Shown here piece after piece: positions 54,641 through 64,000 of a stretch of 64,000 nt of DNA. Under the pieces are notes generated by a model. The model was not told the origin of the DNA. It saw only the letters and a list, made by a program, of their open reading frames with translations, and did no database searches. The DNA is from Spirometra erinaceieuropaei. Taxonomy: Eukaryota > Platyhelminthes > Cestoda > Diphyllobothriidea > Diphyllobothriidae. Position 1 is the stretch's first letter; each line of letters starts with the position of its first letter. The DNA lies in assembly GCA_902702965.1 (NCBI GenBank), contig CACRXP010000009.1:1446930-1510929 (forward strand), given 5' to 3'. Made by a program: the position numbers and the translations under genes.

Positions 54641-56948
54641 AATGTAACTACATTAATGACATTGGTTTTTCACATTAATTTTTATATGCAGTCAGCTATA
54701 ATGAGTTAAAATTTGAGGAGGCCAATACCGTTCGTTCAAGGTACAGTATACGGAAGTAAATGAACTATCATGGAATTTGGCTGCAACGTGACCAATTAAA
54801 CAACCCTAAAATCGCAGTTCATTCGGGTCGACAATTCGTTCCAGAATTTTGCTAAACAATTCCAGAGTCAGCACATATACTGCAGTTGAGGTGACATTTA
54901 GAACAGGCCAGATTTATGAGTCCATACCTACAGAACAAAATGGTTTAAAGTCGACGGAAACGGAACAGTGGAGTCAAAGTAAACATGTTTTAACTTATTC
55001 TGTCAGTTCCGTTCTAGAATATTAACGAATATAGCAAAGATTTATTAAGGCTGATGGACTTAAATTCAAATATTCATATGGGGCTTCAGTCTAGCCTATA
55101 AAACTTAAGAAGACTACGCTGCTACAAGTTCGCGATTAATTACTGGGGGAAATTAAAAGGTGCGATTTCAAAACTGGGGTGTCTAGCAGAAAAGCGCATG
55201 GGAAACGCAGGGGGACCCACTCATGAGCTGAAATTCACGCACCTGTGAACTGCAGCGACAGAATAACGGCGAAACATATGTCTGCCTTTTATTTTATATC
55301 TGTTCTGTCAAGTTTGATATATCGTGATACATATTATTTTTAATGGCCTCAGTATAATTAATTCTATGGGTTTTTTTCTGTTTCTAGCAGTGTCTTGCCC
55401 ATTACTCTGTATATTGTCTTCTTGACCCACTCGTCTGCCTCTGAATCCTGTACCCAGTATTCATAAAGAAATTTTTAATTGTTTATAATTTCCATAAATT
55501 TTCTTACGTACAATTTGTTTGCTAGTCATATTTTGTCATTATTCTGTAGCGGGTATTTCAAAAAATCCCAAAAGCCGCGTGGATCGCCAAGTCTTCAAAG
55601 ACTTAGACAATGGGATCCTTGCGAGCGCGTATGCGTTTTTGATTAATTCATCGTCTTTGATTATGTCCGACACCCGCCTTCTCCCAAAGAGACAGACGGA
55701 TTTGGAAATCCTGGGTGGATTTTGTCTTTGAATGCTTACTGCTCTTCTTACACTGCTCAGATAGTTCATTTTGAAGATCTAAACGCCAATCTATGTTCTA
55801 ATAAGTGAGAAATGCTTCATGTCTTCAAATCCTTGCCAAATACTATATATCTACGTTAGGTCAGCCAAGGATATTTGTGTTGATTATTATCTCAGCAATA
55901 ATATTGGTCTCCAGCATTTTAGGCGAAGTTCAGTTAACGGACCAAAAACCTAATATTTGTCTAATGTGAATGACCTTGGAGACCTGACGCTGATATAATG
56001 CTTTAGATGATCAAATCGATAGTGATTGGTGTCCAAAAGGCGTCCATAGTAGCGCACACACTGCATAGATAACTTAAGCTACGGGACTTTTGGCGAGAGA
56101 AAACAAAGTTGATTTTATCTACTTTCAAGCACAAATATGTCTGGTTGAGCTCGCATGCCTCTGCGGTTTGGATACCTTATAGTGGACCAATATGGACGGA
56201 ACCTTAAACATGACCCAGGGATAAGGTATGACGGGGCACGTTGAGGAAGACCATGTTAACAGAAAGAGATGTTAGATAAGTATGTCGGTTTCTATTTGCC
56301 TTCTGGAAAGAGATTGTATCTGAAAGACAAGTACATTAGGTGTCTGTCTTTGTTAAATGATCATTGCTAATGATTAAATCATCTGTTGATGGAAGGAAGA
56401 AATGTGCTGCATTCATGCCTGGGTTAATTCGACCAATAAACGCCAAGTAATTTTGAAAATGGAATAAGTTTCGGGTGACTTGCATACAAGAGGGGCAAGC
56501 ATTGAATGCGACTCAAACTCACCATTCGCAAACATTTTGCTTGACAAATAAATAATTTTTTATGACAATGCAAGTAACTGATTGGAGAATTTTGACAAAT
56601 GGAATGAATATAACTATAATATGGAGCAGCATGCAGCAACTGAAAAATCCTTGAAGGACACATTAATTTGAAACCCTATATATATAGTAGTATATACAGC
56701 AGTAGCTCGATTCTATGAGCTTCCACAACCAACCATGCATATCATTATTATCCAATATAGTAAAAAAAAATAAACCGCACAATTTTTTTACTACCGACTT
56801 GCAAATTGCATATTCTTACCTGCGGACAAAACGCATTCGTCACTCGAGAGAAAGCCCATAATACACAACGAAACGAGTGAGTTCCGCAGTAACGATCGGT
56901 GAGCGCCTAATACTATTGCATAGTCCTAATCGAATCCGACAAGGCAAC
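54641..56948 (+). repeat. Modules M9-M12, unit 4
   Basis: M9 has a small internal insertion near 54610-54720. M10 is at 55580, M11 at about 56371 and the first M12 at 56732. The minus frame 55539-55769 (SVCLFGRRRVSDIIKDDELI) is the best-kept copy of the M10 frame. Confidence 0.75.
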
Positions 56949-57213
56949 GGGCTCGTGGCCCAGTGGTTAGAGCCGTTTTATTCTAAATAACAGGTCGAGA
57001 GTTAAATCCTCGGTTGTTCCACACTTCGGTGTTGGGTATGGCTGGCTGCCGACGGTTAACAAGCCAGAAATCGCCATTCTAGTCTCCCTTGTCTTTGTCG
57101 GTAATGCCCTTCCGCCTATATCATTCGCCGATGTCCGCTGCTGGTTGGGCTCGAGAGAGATCACATAAGGCAAACCAGAACAAGTGAGTTCCGTAAGAAC
57201 GATAGGTGAGCGC
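56949..57213 (+). mobile_element. tRNA-derived SINE, Arg-like head
   Basis: The same insertion as 4127-4395: GGGCTCGTGGCCCAGTGG, GAGAGTTAAATCCTCGG, TATGGCTGGCTGCCGACGG and CTTTGTCGGTAATGCCC. The flanks match on both sides, so the 4 kb and 57 kb segments descend from one carrier. Confidence 0.7.
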
Positions 57214-57239
57214 CCACTACCAACATATATATTATGTGC

Positions 57240-57356
57240 TTTATAGGCAGAATGACATTACCGACAAAGACAAAGGAGAATGGAATGGACATTTCTGGCT
57301 TATTGGCCGTCGTCAGCCAGCCATACACAAGCCGGAAGTGTGGACCACCCTACCAT
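57240..57356 (-). mobile_element. 5'-truncated SINE, second copy
   Basis: It is the same headless SINE as at 4416-4531, in the same position, flanked by TATATTATGTGCT and TATAGTATGTACT. Confidence 0.65.
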
Positions 57357-59700
57357 TATAGTATGTACTGTGGTAGCTAATATCTATCAGCTTCGCAAAC
57401 TTACAATGCCAATTATTTTTATCCAATATATTAAACAAAATATACCGCACAATTTGTTTCATACCGACATGCTAATTGCACATTCCTTCCTCCATAAAAA
57501 ACACATATTTCACTTGATGTTTCATAAGAAACATTTCTTCATATTTGATTTTGGAATCCTATTTTATAATTTAACGAATTACTGTTCAAAACAACAGTAT
57601 CCAATTCCTAAAGTGCATCCCATTTAATGTTGATGGGGTTGACCAAATAAGTGTTCAATTAATTTCTAAATCCAATCTGAAACGTGTTTTATGATCAAGC
57701 TAGCGGGACTGACATGTCACAGATGCACGACAGCTGGGAAACAAGAAAATGTTCATAAAATATTCCGTAACATTGCTGTACAATTTTGGCTGTCACAGCG
57801 AGCATTGTTAAGAAACAATGGAAATCATTGCTGCCCAACAAAACCTACTAGTTTTGCTTGAAATTTCAATGATTTAGCTGACAATAAATCCGGTGTCAAA
57901 ACCCACTAACAAATCGTTCGTGGAGAAAAAGGCTATTTTGGAAAGTAAACCGTCATATTGATTTATATTCTTTTGAACGAATTACGTATATCAAACATAT
58001 GTCTCCCGGTATGAATGTTACAAAATTGTGCTCATTGTCCCAGTACATTCCAACGGGGTGTTAAGGTGGGCATTTGGACACAGGTTTCACAACAGTCACC
58101 CCATGTTCAGGGCAATTTTAGAACTACACCTCGTCAGTAGTGTTCGGCTGCAACACATTTAGTATTCGATGGGACTGTTGCAATTTGAGATGCCTGTGTG
58201 GTAAAGGCGGAAGAGATAAACCTCTAATAAGTTTCTGTCAAAGCTAAAGATCTTGAATTTGCACAGAAGTCTGTCATCAAAACGGGCATTAGCGAGAGAA
58301 TAAGGGACGAATATGAGACCGAAGCAAATGCTCTGGCTGAAAATCAGCAAACGAGTCCACAGAGCTTCGTACGCGAAGACACATCTCTTAACAGAGGTCG
58401 AAGTCTGAACAATTTAAGTCTCATGTTTTACCCAAACAGATCAATAGTTTATATGGTCACAAAGTCGAGGCAACACACTGTTCCGAAGATTTCCTCGGTA
58501 GCCTGAGCTACTGCCCCCGTCCCACATCTAGTTTCTGTTCGTGTATGCGTGAACTTAGGTTTCATTTGCCTTGTTAGCCTATCTACAAGATTATTATAAC
58601 CTTACTCACAACGCAGTAAACCAGGCTCCTCATCTGGCGCTCGGTCCGTTCTTAACTTCTATCTTATTGACGAGAGCGTGCGTGATTGCTTAAGGGGGCC
58701 TTTACTCATCTCAGACTCCAATGAAACAGCACCTGAATCATCCTCACTATTTCAGATGACATGTTTACTCAGATGATCCGGGACTAAAGATTAGACGCCG
58801 AGTTACAAATGCCCCTGAGTGTTAATTTTGCAAGATGTCTCTCATTCGCATTGTCACTCACAGTGAATTTCTCGCTCTCGTGTCGCGAATGGTTACTGTG
58901 AGACCAGATAAGTTGTGTGTTGTGTGCTCTCGCCCTGTAAGCTGTTTTGCCGAAATCGTCCGGGGAATAACGGTTTCTGCTTATTTTCTTCCTACCTTTC
59001 GGGCACTAATTGGTTTAAGGAGTTCTACAACAGCATCCCATACGCCAAAGTAGCAAGCAAATGTTTGGTTTGTCATGTGAAGTGAAAGATTTTTCTGGGT
59101 CTGAGGCCCATTTATTTTGCATTAGGTCAGGCATTTGGTGCTCACAGAAGATTTTGGACTCATTAAATTGTTCAGCCGGCAAGAACAGAAAACATTTTTT
59201 ATTCTGATTTGAATAATTCCACAGTGTGCTACATCTTGAATTGGTTCTGCATTTCTAGGTTTATGAGCAGGACGTTAGGTGGCAAATCACCTGGGATGGA
59301 TGTAAACAACGGCATCAGGAAAAAGGCAACCTGGTCGAATATTTATGCAGCGATTTCGGAGTTATCTTAAGGGAGGTTAAATTTAGAGATTATGTTTTGG
59401 CTAAATTGAGGTAAACTGTACATTAACGCACAAACATCGACCGAACTGCAACAGGTTATTGCGGATATTATGCTTGACTAAGTATCCAGGAGGAGAAATA
59501 TCTGTGAGCATCGTCGGTGATTAGACATATATGCCTACATTCTGGCATGCAGGATTGACATATTTTTGCAAAATGACTTTTCCTGCAGCTCTCATTTGGC
59601 ATGTTTATGCTGTGTCGAGATGCAATAAAACGGTCTGCGCGGTATGCGAGCCAGACATCTGAAGTTACTGCATAACTCACTCAAAATTAACGAATAAAAT
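57357..59700 (+). repeat. Modules M12-M17, unit 4
   Basis: Second M12 (frame 57280-57627, KQNIPHNLFHTDMLIAHS), M13, M14, M15, a short M16 and M17. The sequence follows 4545-6840 module for module, including the shortened M16. Confidence 0.75.
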
Positions 59701-59878
59701 CTTTTGGTGCTCACTGAAGTTTTCGGACTCATTAAGGTCTACAGACGGCATGAACAAAGATTCAAATGTAGTTAATTTTTTGGCAAATACGTGAATGTTT
59801 TAATATCTACATGTTTAAATTATATATTAGAATTACTTTACGTTTCCATGATCTAATTTTACAAAACACCTCTTTGAT
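59701..59878. other. Short unassigned junction
   Basis: It begins with a few M15-like bases (TTTTGGTGCTCACTGAAG), then AT-rich text with no partner. It joins M17 to block D. Confidence 0.4.
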
Positions 59879-60665
59879 TCCGGTCATTTGGTTGACACCA
59901 AATCATCTTTTCGAGTATTAGTTCGAGCACGAACAACTCGGTTTCTGCGATACCTCGAGGCAGCCTACATACGGCGGGAGAAACCCGACCTATGTTAACA
60001 GTTAAACCACGTGGTCAACCTCAGCCTCTCCTTGTAGATCTGAACCCTTTCGATTTAGGAATTCCCTCGGCCTGTTTTCTTCCCCATTTTCTTTCCTGTG
60101 TAGTGTTTTGAAGTTACCATTTTATTGACTAGTCTACGTGCAGCATACGAGGACTTTGCTGTTTAACGTTGATTTCTTTTGTCGAAGTTCAAAGCTCTGT
60201 ATCTTTTTCACTTGTTATCTGTGTTATGCAACGACAGGCTGCAGTTGATAAGACGTCGCGAAATTTACTGGTTCCAACAAATTATGCTGTCTATGCCTGC
60301 TATAAACATGTTTTCGTAAATCCTCTAAGATCTGTTTTAGAATATTCCCGATTAAGGCCGAGATTTTATTGAAGCCATTTAAGAGGACCGTTTGGGGTGT
60401 TATGTATGATCACATACGTTTGGCTCGACAAGAGGCGTCGACTTTGTTCAGTTAAGAGAGACCACACGCTGACGCAATGTTTGAATTATTGAAGACTAGA
60501 GATTTTATTTTAATCCTGGGCTCTAACGGTTGTTAACATTTGTGGCGCTTATCGACTGAGCATTGTTTCTATATACAAAGGCCTTGACTCGCCTCGTATT
60601 CGGCGTACCGACTGTTCAACCATATACGTTGACAGTTTTGACAACGAAGATTAATTCCCAGCTAG
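59879..60665 (+). repeat. Block D, copy 2
   Basis: A near match of 20012-20790 along its whole length, including the inverted M20/M19 part and the plus frame 60169-60372. After CCAGCTAGAT the two copies diverge. Confidence 0.75.
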
Positions 60666-60830
60666 ATGACAACACCCAGGGTCACTCCAACTACTCATGA
60701 TTAATGAGTCCCACCGTGTTCCATAGAGGCCACACCAAGAGGGAGCCATTGAGACTGGCTCGCAGCACTTGGGTACCTCACTCCACGGTATGATAGCTGA
60801 TACGCCGGAAACGACCATTCTGCTCGCAAG
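60666..60830. other. Insert of ~165 bp between block D and M13
   Basis: ACACCCAGGGTCACTCC and GCCACACCAAGAGGGAGCC have no partner in the window. It gives a minus frame of 70 codons that I do not trust. Confidence 0.4.
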
Positions 60831-63367
60831 AATTACGTATATCAAGCATATATCAACAGGCATGAATGGTTAAAGAAATGTTGCTGAATGTCCAAGTACA
60901 TGTCGACGGGTTATTAAGAGGGGCATTTTGACGCATGTTTCACAACAGTCGCCCCAAGTTGATGGAAATTATAGATCTATACCTCGTCAGTAGCGTTCGG
61001 CTGCAACACTTTCCGTTTTCGTTGTGAATGTTGTAATCTCAGGTGCATGTGTGATTAAGGAGGAAGAGATAAACCTCTAAAAGATTCAGTTAAAAGCTCA
61101 TGCTATTGAATTTGCACAGAAGTATGTCGTCAAAACCGACATTAGCGCGAGAACAAGGGACGATTATGAGGACGAAACAAATGCCCTGGGCTAAAAAAGT
61201 GCAAACGAGTCCGCACAGTTTCGTACGAGAAAAGCCAGTTCATGGGGCCCTTGCCCAAGCTCTCACCAGTGGTCGAAGCCTATACAATTTATTCTCATGT
61301 TTCACCCGAACAGATCAACAGTTTTGATAGTCATAAAGTTAAGGCAACACATTGTCCCGAAGTTTTCCTCAATAGCCTGAGCTAATGCCCTCCGTGCCAC
61401 ATCAAGTTCGTGTTCGTGTATGCGCGAATTTAGGTTTCATTTGTCTTCTTGGCCTATCTACAAGATTATTTTAACCACGCAATAAACCAGGCTCCTCATC
61501 TGACTCTCGGTCCGTTCTTAACTTCTATCTTATTGACGAGAGCGTGCGTGATTGCTTTAGGGGATCTTTACTCATCTCAGTCTCCAATGAAACAGCACCG
61601 GAATCATCCTCTCTATTTTAGGCGATTATCGTACACGGCTACTCTGGGACTAAAGAATTGGCGCCGAGTTACACATGCCCCTGAGTGTTAACTTTGCGAG
61701 ATAACTCTCATTTGCATTGTCACTCACAGTGAATTTCTCAGCGTTTCGTTCTCGTGTCGCGAATGGTTACTTTGAGGCCACATAAGTTGTTTGCTGTGCG
61801 CTCTCGCCGTGTTCGCTGTTTTGCAAAAATTCCCCAGGGGAATAACGGTTTCTTCTTATTTTCTTTCTCCCTTTCGGGATCTGGCAGGTTTTAGGAGTTC
61901 TACAACAGCATGCCATACCCCAAAGTAGCAAGCAAATGTCTGGTTTGCCGTGTCAGGAGACAGATTTGCTAGGTATGAGGCCCATTACTTCTGCATTAGG
62001 TCAGGGATTTGGTGCTCACGGCGGTTTTCGGACTCATTAAATGCTTCAGCCGGCAAGACCGAGAAATATGTTTTGGTCTGATTTGAATAACCGCACAGTG
62101 TGCTACATCTTGAATTGGTTCCGCATTTCTAGGTTTATGAGCAGGACTTTAGGTGGCAAATCACCTGCAGGCGATGTAAACAACGGCATCAGGACAACAG
62201 CAACCTGGTCGAATAATTAGGCTGCGAGTTCGGAGTTATCTAAAGGGGGGTTAAATTTGGAGATTATGTTTTGGCTTAATTGAGGAAATATGTACATTTG
62301 CGCACAAGCATCGACCGTAATGCAACAGGTTATTGTGGATATTTTGCCTGACTTAGAATCCAGGAGGAGATGTATCTACAAGCATCGTCGGTGATTAGAC
62401 ACTTGTGCCCACTTTCTGGCATGCGAGATTGACATATTTTTGCAAAATGACTTTGTTTTCATTAGGAAGTTCTAATTTTGCATCGTAATTTCCTCAGATC
62501 GTATCAAACGTCATCCATTCCTAATTGATGGGAAGTTCAAATTTCCCTCACAATTTTTCCTACCTAACAAAGTGCACTTTATGTCGACATGCCAACAGTT
62601 CCCACCGCTTCATCACTTCATTGCTGAACAGTTCGTACAGGCGAGTAGTTCAGGAAGTAGAAAAGGAAGGTTGGAGCCGATGAATCGGTGCATTTTTCAA
62701 TATAATTAATTTGACACGTTGTGATTCGTCGTTTGGCAGACCGGTTACTTTGGTCCTCACCAAGACGGGCAGCCAGACTGACAGGGTTCTTTCGCAGAAT
62801 GGCCTCTATGACATTCCCACCCATATGAGATCCGAGTCATACGCATGAAAACCTAACAAACGTAGACGGGTTGAATAGGTTTGTCACTGGGTGTACTCAA
62901 AATAAATTTTTCCGCATCTCTCATTTGGCAAGTTTATGCTGTGTCGCAATGCCATAAAGCGATCTACTCGCTATGCCAGCCAGACATCTGAAATTACGGC
63001 ATAACTCAATTTACAGTAACGAATATAATTTTTCCATCGGGATACAAGATAATTTGTGAGTTGTTTTGATTATGCGACCAGTTCTACACTTGATCGACAG
63101 ACGTACTGGGCTCGACTCGCCCTGCCGATCGCTGAGTTACCACATAGGACTTCCAATACGGGCCAGTTATTGGGTAGGGCTCTTCCATCACCATCTTTTC
63201 CAACGACGACCGCAGGCGCGAGTTCGGACGTTAAATGGGGTAGCTAAGCTGTTGCGGTGTTCGCTCAGTTTTACTCTTTGTTGCCTCTATATGTAACACC
63301 TATATGACACCTTTTTAGTACACCACAACAGTGTCATTGGGACGCATTTTTAATGCATATATGCCTA
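60831..63367 (+). repeat. Modules M13-M18, second passage in unit 4
   Basis: The text re-enters M13 (ATTACGTATATCAAGCATAT) and runs through M14 (61020), M15 (61700), a full M16 (62340), M17 (62910) and M18 (63056). It is the plus-strand counterpart of the inverted block 44963-47700. Confidence 0.75.
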
Positions 63368-64000
63368 CAGTGCGTAACCGATCTCATGAAATGTTAGCGA
63401 AATTCTGAAATGTGTTTCTTATTAGGAAAAACTACCTAGGTGGAGTTGTAATATTGATTAGCATGCAGCATAATCCTGTAGCATTTTGGACTCACCAGGA
63501 TGTCAGCTTTTAGATGCACTCCTTTCTGACCTTCTGCAGAAAGCGAGCTCCGCAAAAACCTTATTACATATGTAGCGTGCATTTTTCGTATTGAATTTCG
63601 ATGGTCTTACAGATTCAAATATATTTTATAGAAAACGTCCACACTACTATGCCTTCTCTTACTTGTTCTTTAGAAAATCAAATTTTGTTCATATTTTATA
63701 CCCGAAGATAATGTATATTTAGGTTTTAAAGGTTTCTAATCATGAGATTTTCAAGAGTGTGTGATGTCCAGATCAGCATCCTAAATGTCCGTTAACCAAT
63801 GCTTCTCATGAAGAGTACAACACAGTTTGGATCCATTGCAAAATTTTATGAACTCTGTATGGTATCTTCTGAAAGGCAAAGAGGAATATATGATTTTCCT
63901 TAGGCGGAGAGCATGCACGTTGTTAACTGGAACAGCTAAAAGATAATGCAATGGCAGTTCTGGCTCAAATGTTTTTGAAAATAAACACTTTCTTCGGGTA
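63368..64000 (+). repeat. Left arm and interior of A, cut by window end
   Basis: CAGTGCGTAACCGATCTC opens the arm. It follows the 34149 copy closely, but lacks its small internal duplication near 34540-34610. The right arm, if present, is beyond the window. Confidence 0.75.

Noticed and set aside
1..64000. CRISPR arrays, bacterial operons, rRNA, phage genes
   Set aside because: No regularly spaced short repeats with unique spacers, no Shine-Dalgarno-led gene series and no conserved rRNA text were seen; the retroelements are eukaryotic.

Overview
The window looks like nuclear intergenic or heterochromatic DNA from a eukaryote, most likely a parasitic flatworm (a tapeworm of the Spirometra/Diphyllobothrium/Schistocephalus type is my best guess). 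The grounds are AT-rich repeat-dominated sequence, several Penelope-like element (PLE) GIY-YIG fragments, CR1/Jockey-like LINE fragments that resemble cestode elements as I remember them, and tRNA-derived SINEs. I cannot confirm the species without a search. I see no intact host gene, no bacterial gene, no rRNA and no CRISPR array. Nearly all open frames sit inside repeats and look like remnants or chance frames.

At large scale the window is a head-to-tail series of copies of one very long composite repeat. I call its segments modules, in this canonical order: A (short), M6, M7, M8, M9, M10, M11, M12, M13, M14, M15, M16, M17, M18 (B), M20, A (full palindrome), M2, M3, SINE-II, M5, then A again. 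Short-A landmarks start near 16079, 23541, 37483 and 52371, giving units of about 7.5, 13.9 and 14.9 kb. The 7.5 kb unit lacks the middle modules M12 to M3. The first 16 kb is a rearranged, partly duplicated unit. The last 11.6 kb is an incomplete unit that jumps back once, through a duplicated block called D. Within one unit, 44963-48470 is inverted.

Younger insertions interrupt this scaffold. There are four fragments of one PLE family (667-1256, 6960-7391, 14093-14578, 48491-48735); three of them keep a hammerhead-ribozyme-like motif near the 3' end. A second PLE family is at 39798-40660. There are three LINE pieces: an ORF1/endonuclease fragment at 27453-28005, an RT fragment at 28571-29975 ending in a pentamer repeat, and a nearly full RT domain at 49098-51002. 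SINEs with an Arg-like tRNA head lie at 259-428, 4127-4395, 19795-19963 and 56949-57213, with two headless pieces. SINE-II occupies the same site in all four unit boundaries. An inverted pair of Ser-like tRNA units is at 22570-23145.

The most interesting structures are the 14 kb composite array itself, the foldback element A and its ancient paralogue M8, the tRNA palindrome, the PLE ribozyme-like motifs, and retroelement fragments flanked by long duplicated host sequence instead of short target-site duplications. All comparisons were made by eye, so module boundaries are good to tens of bases.
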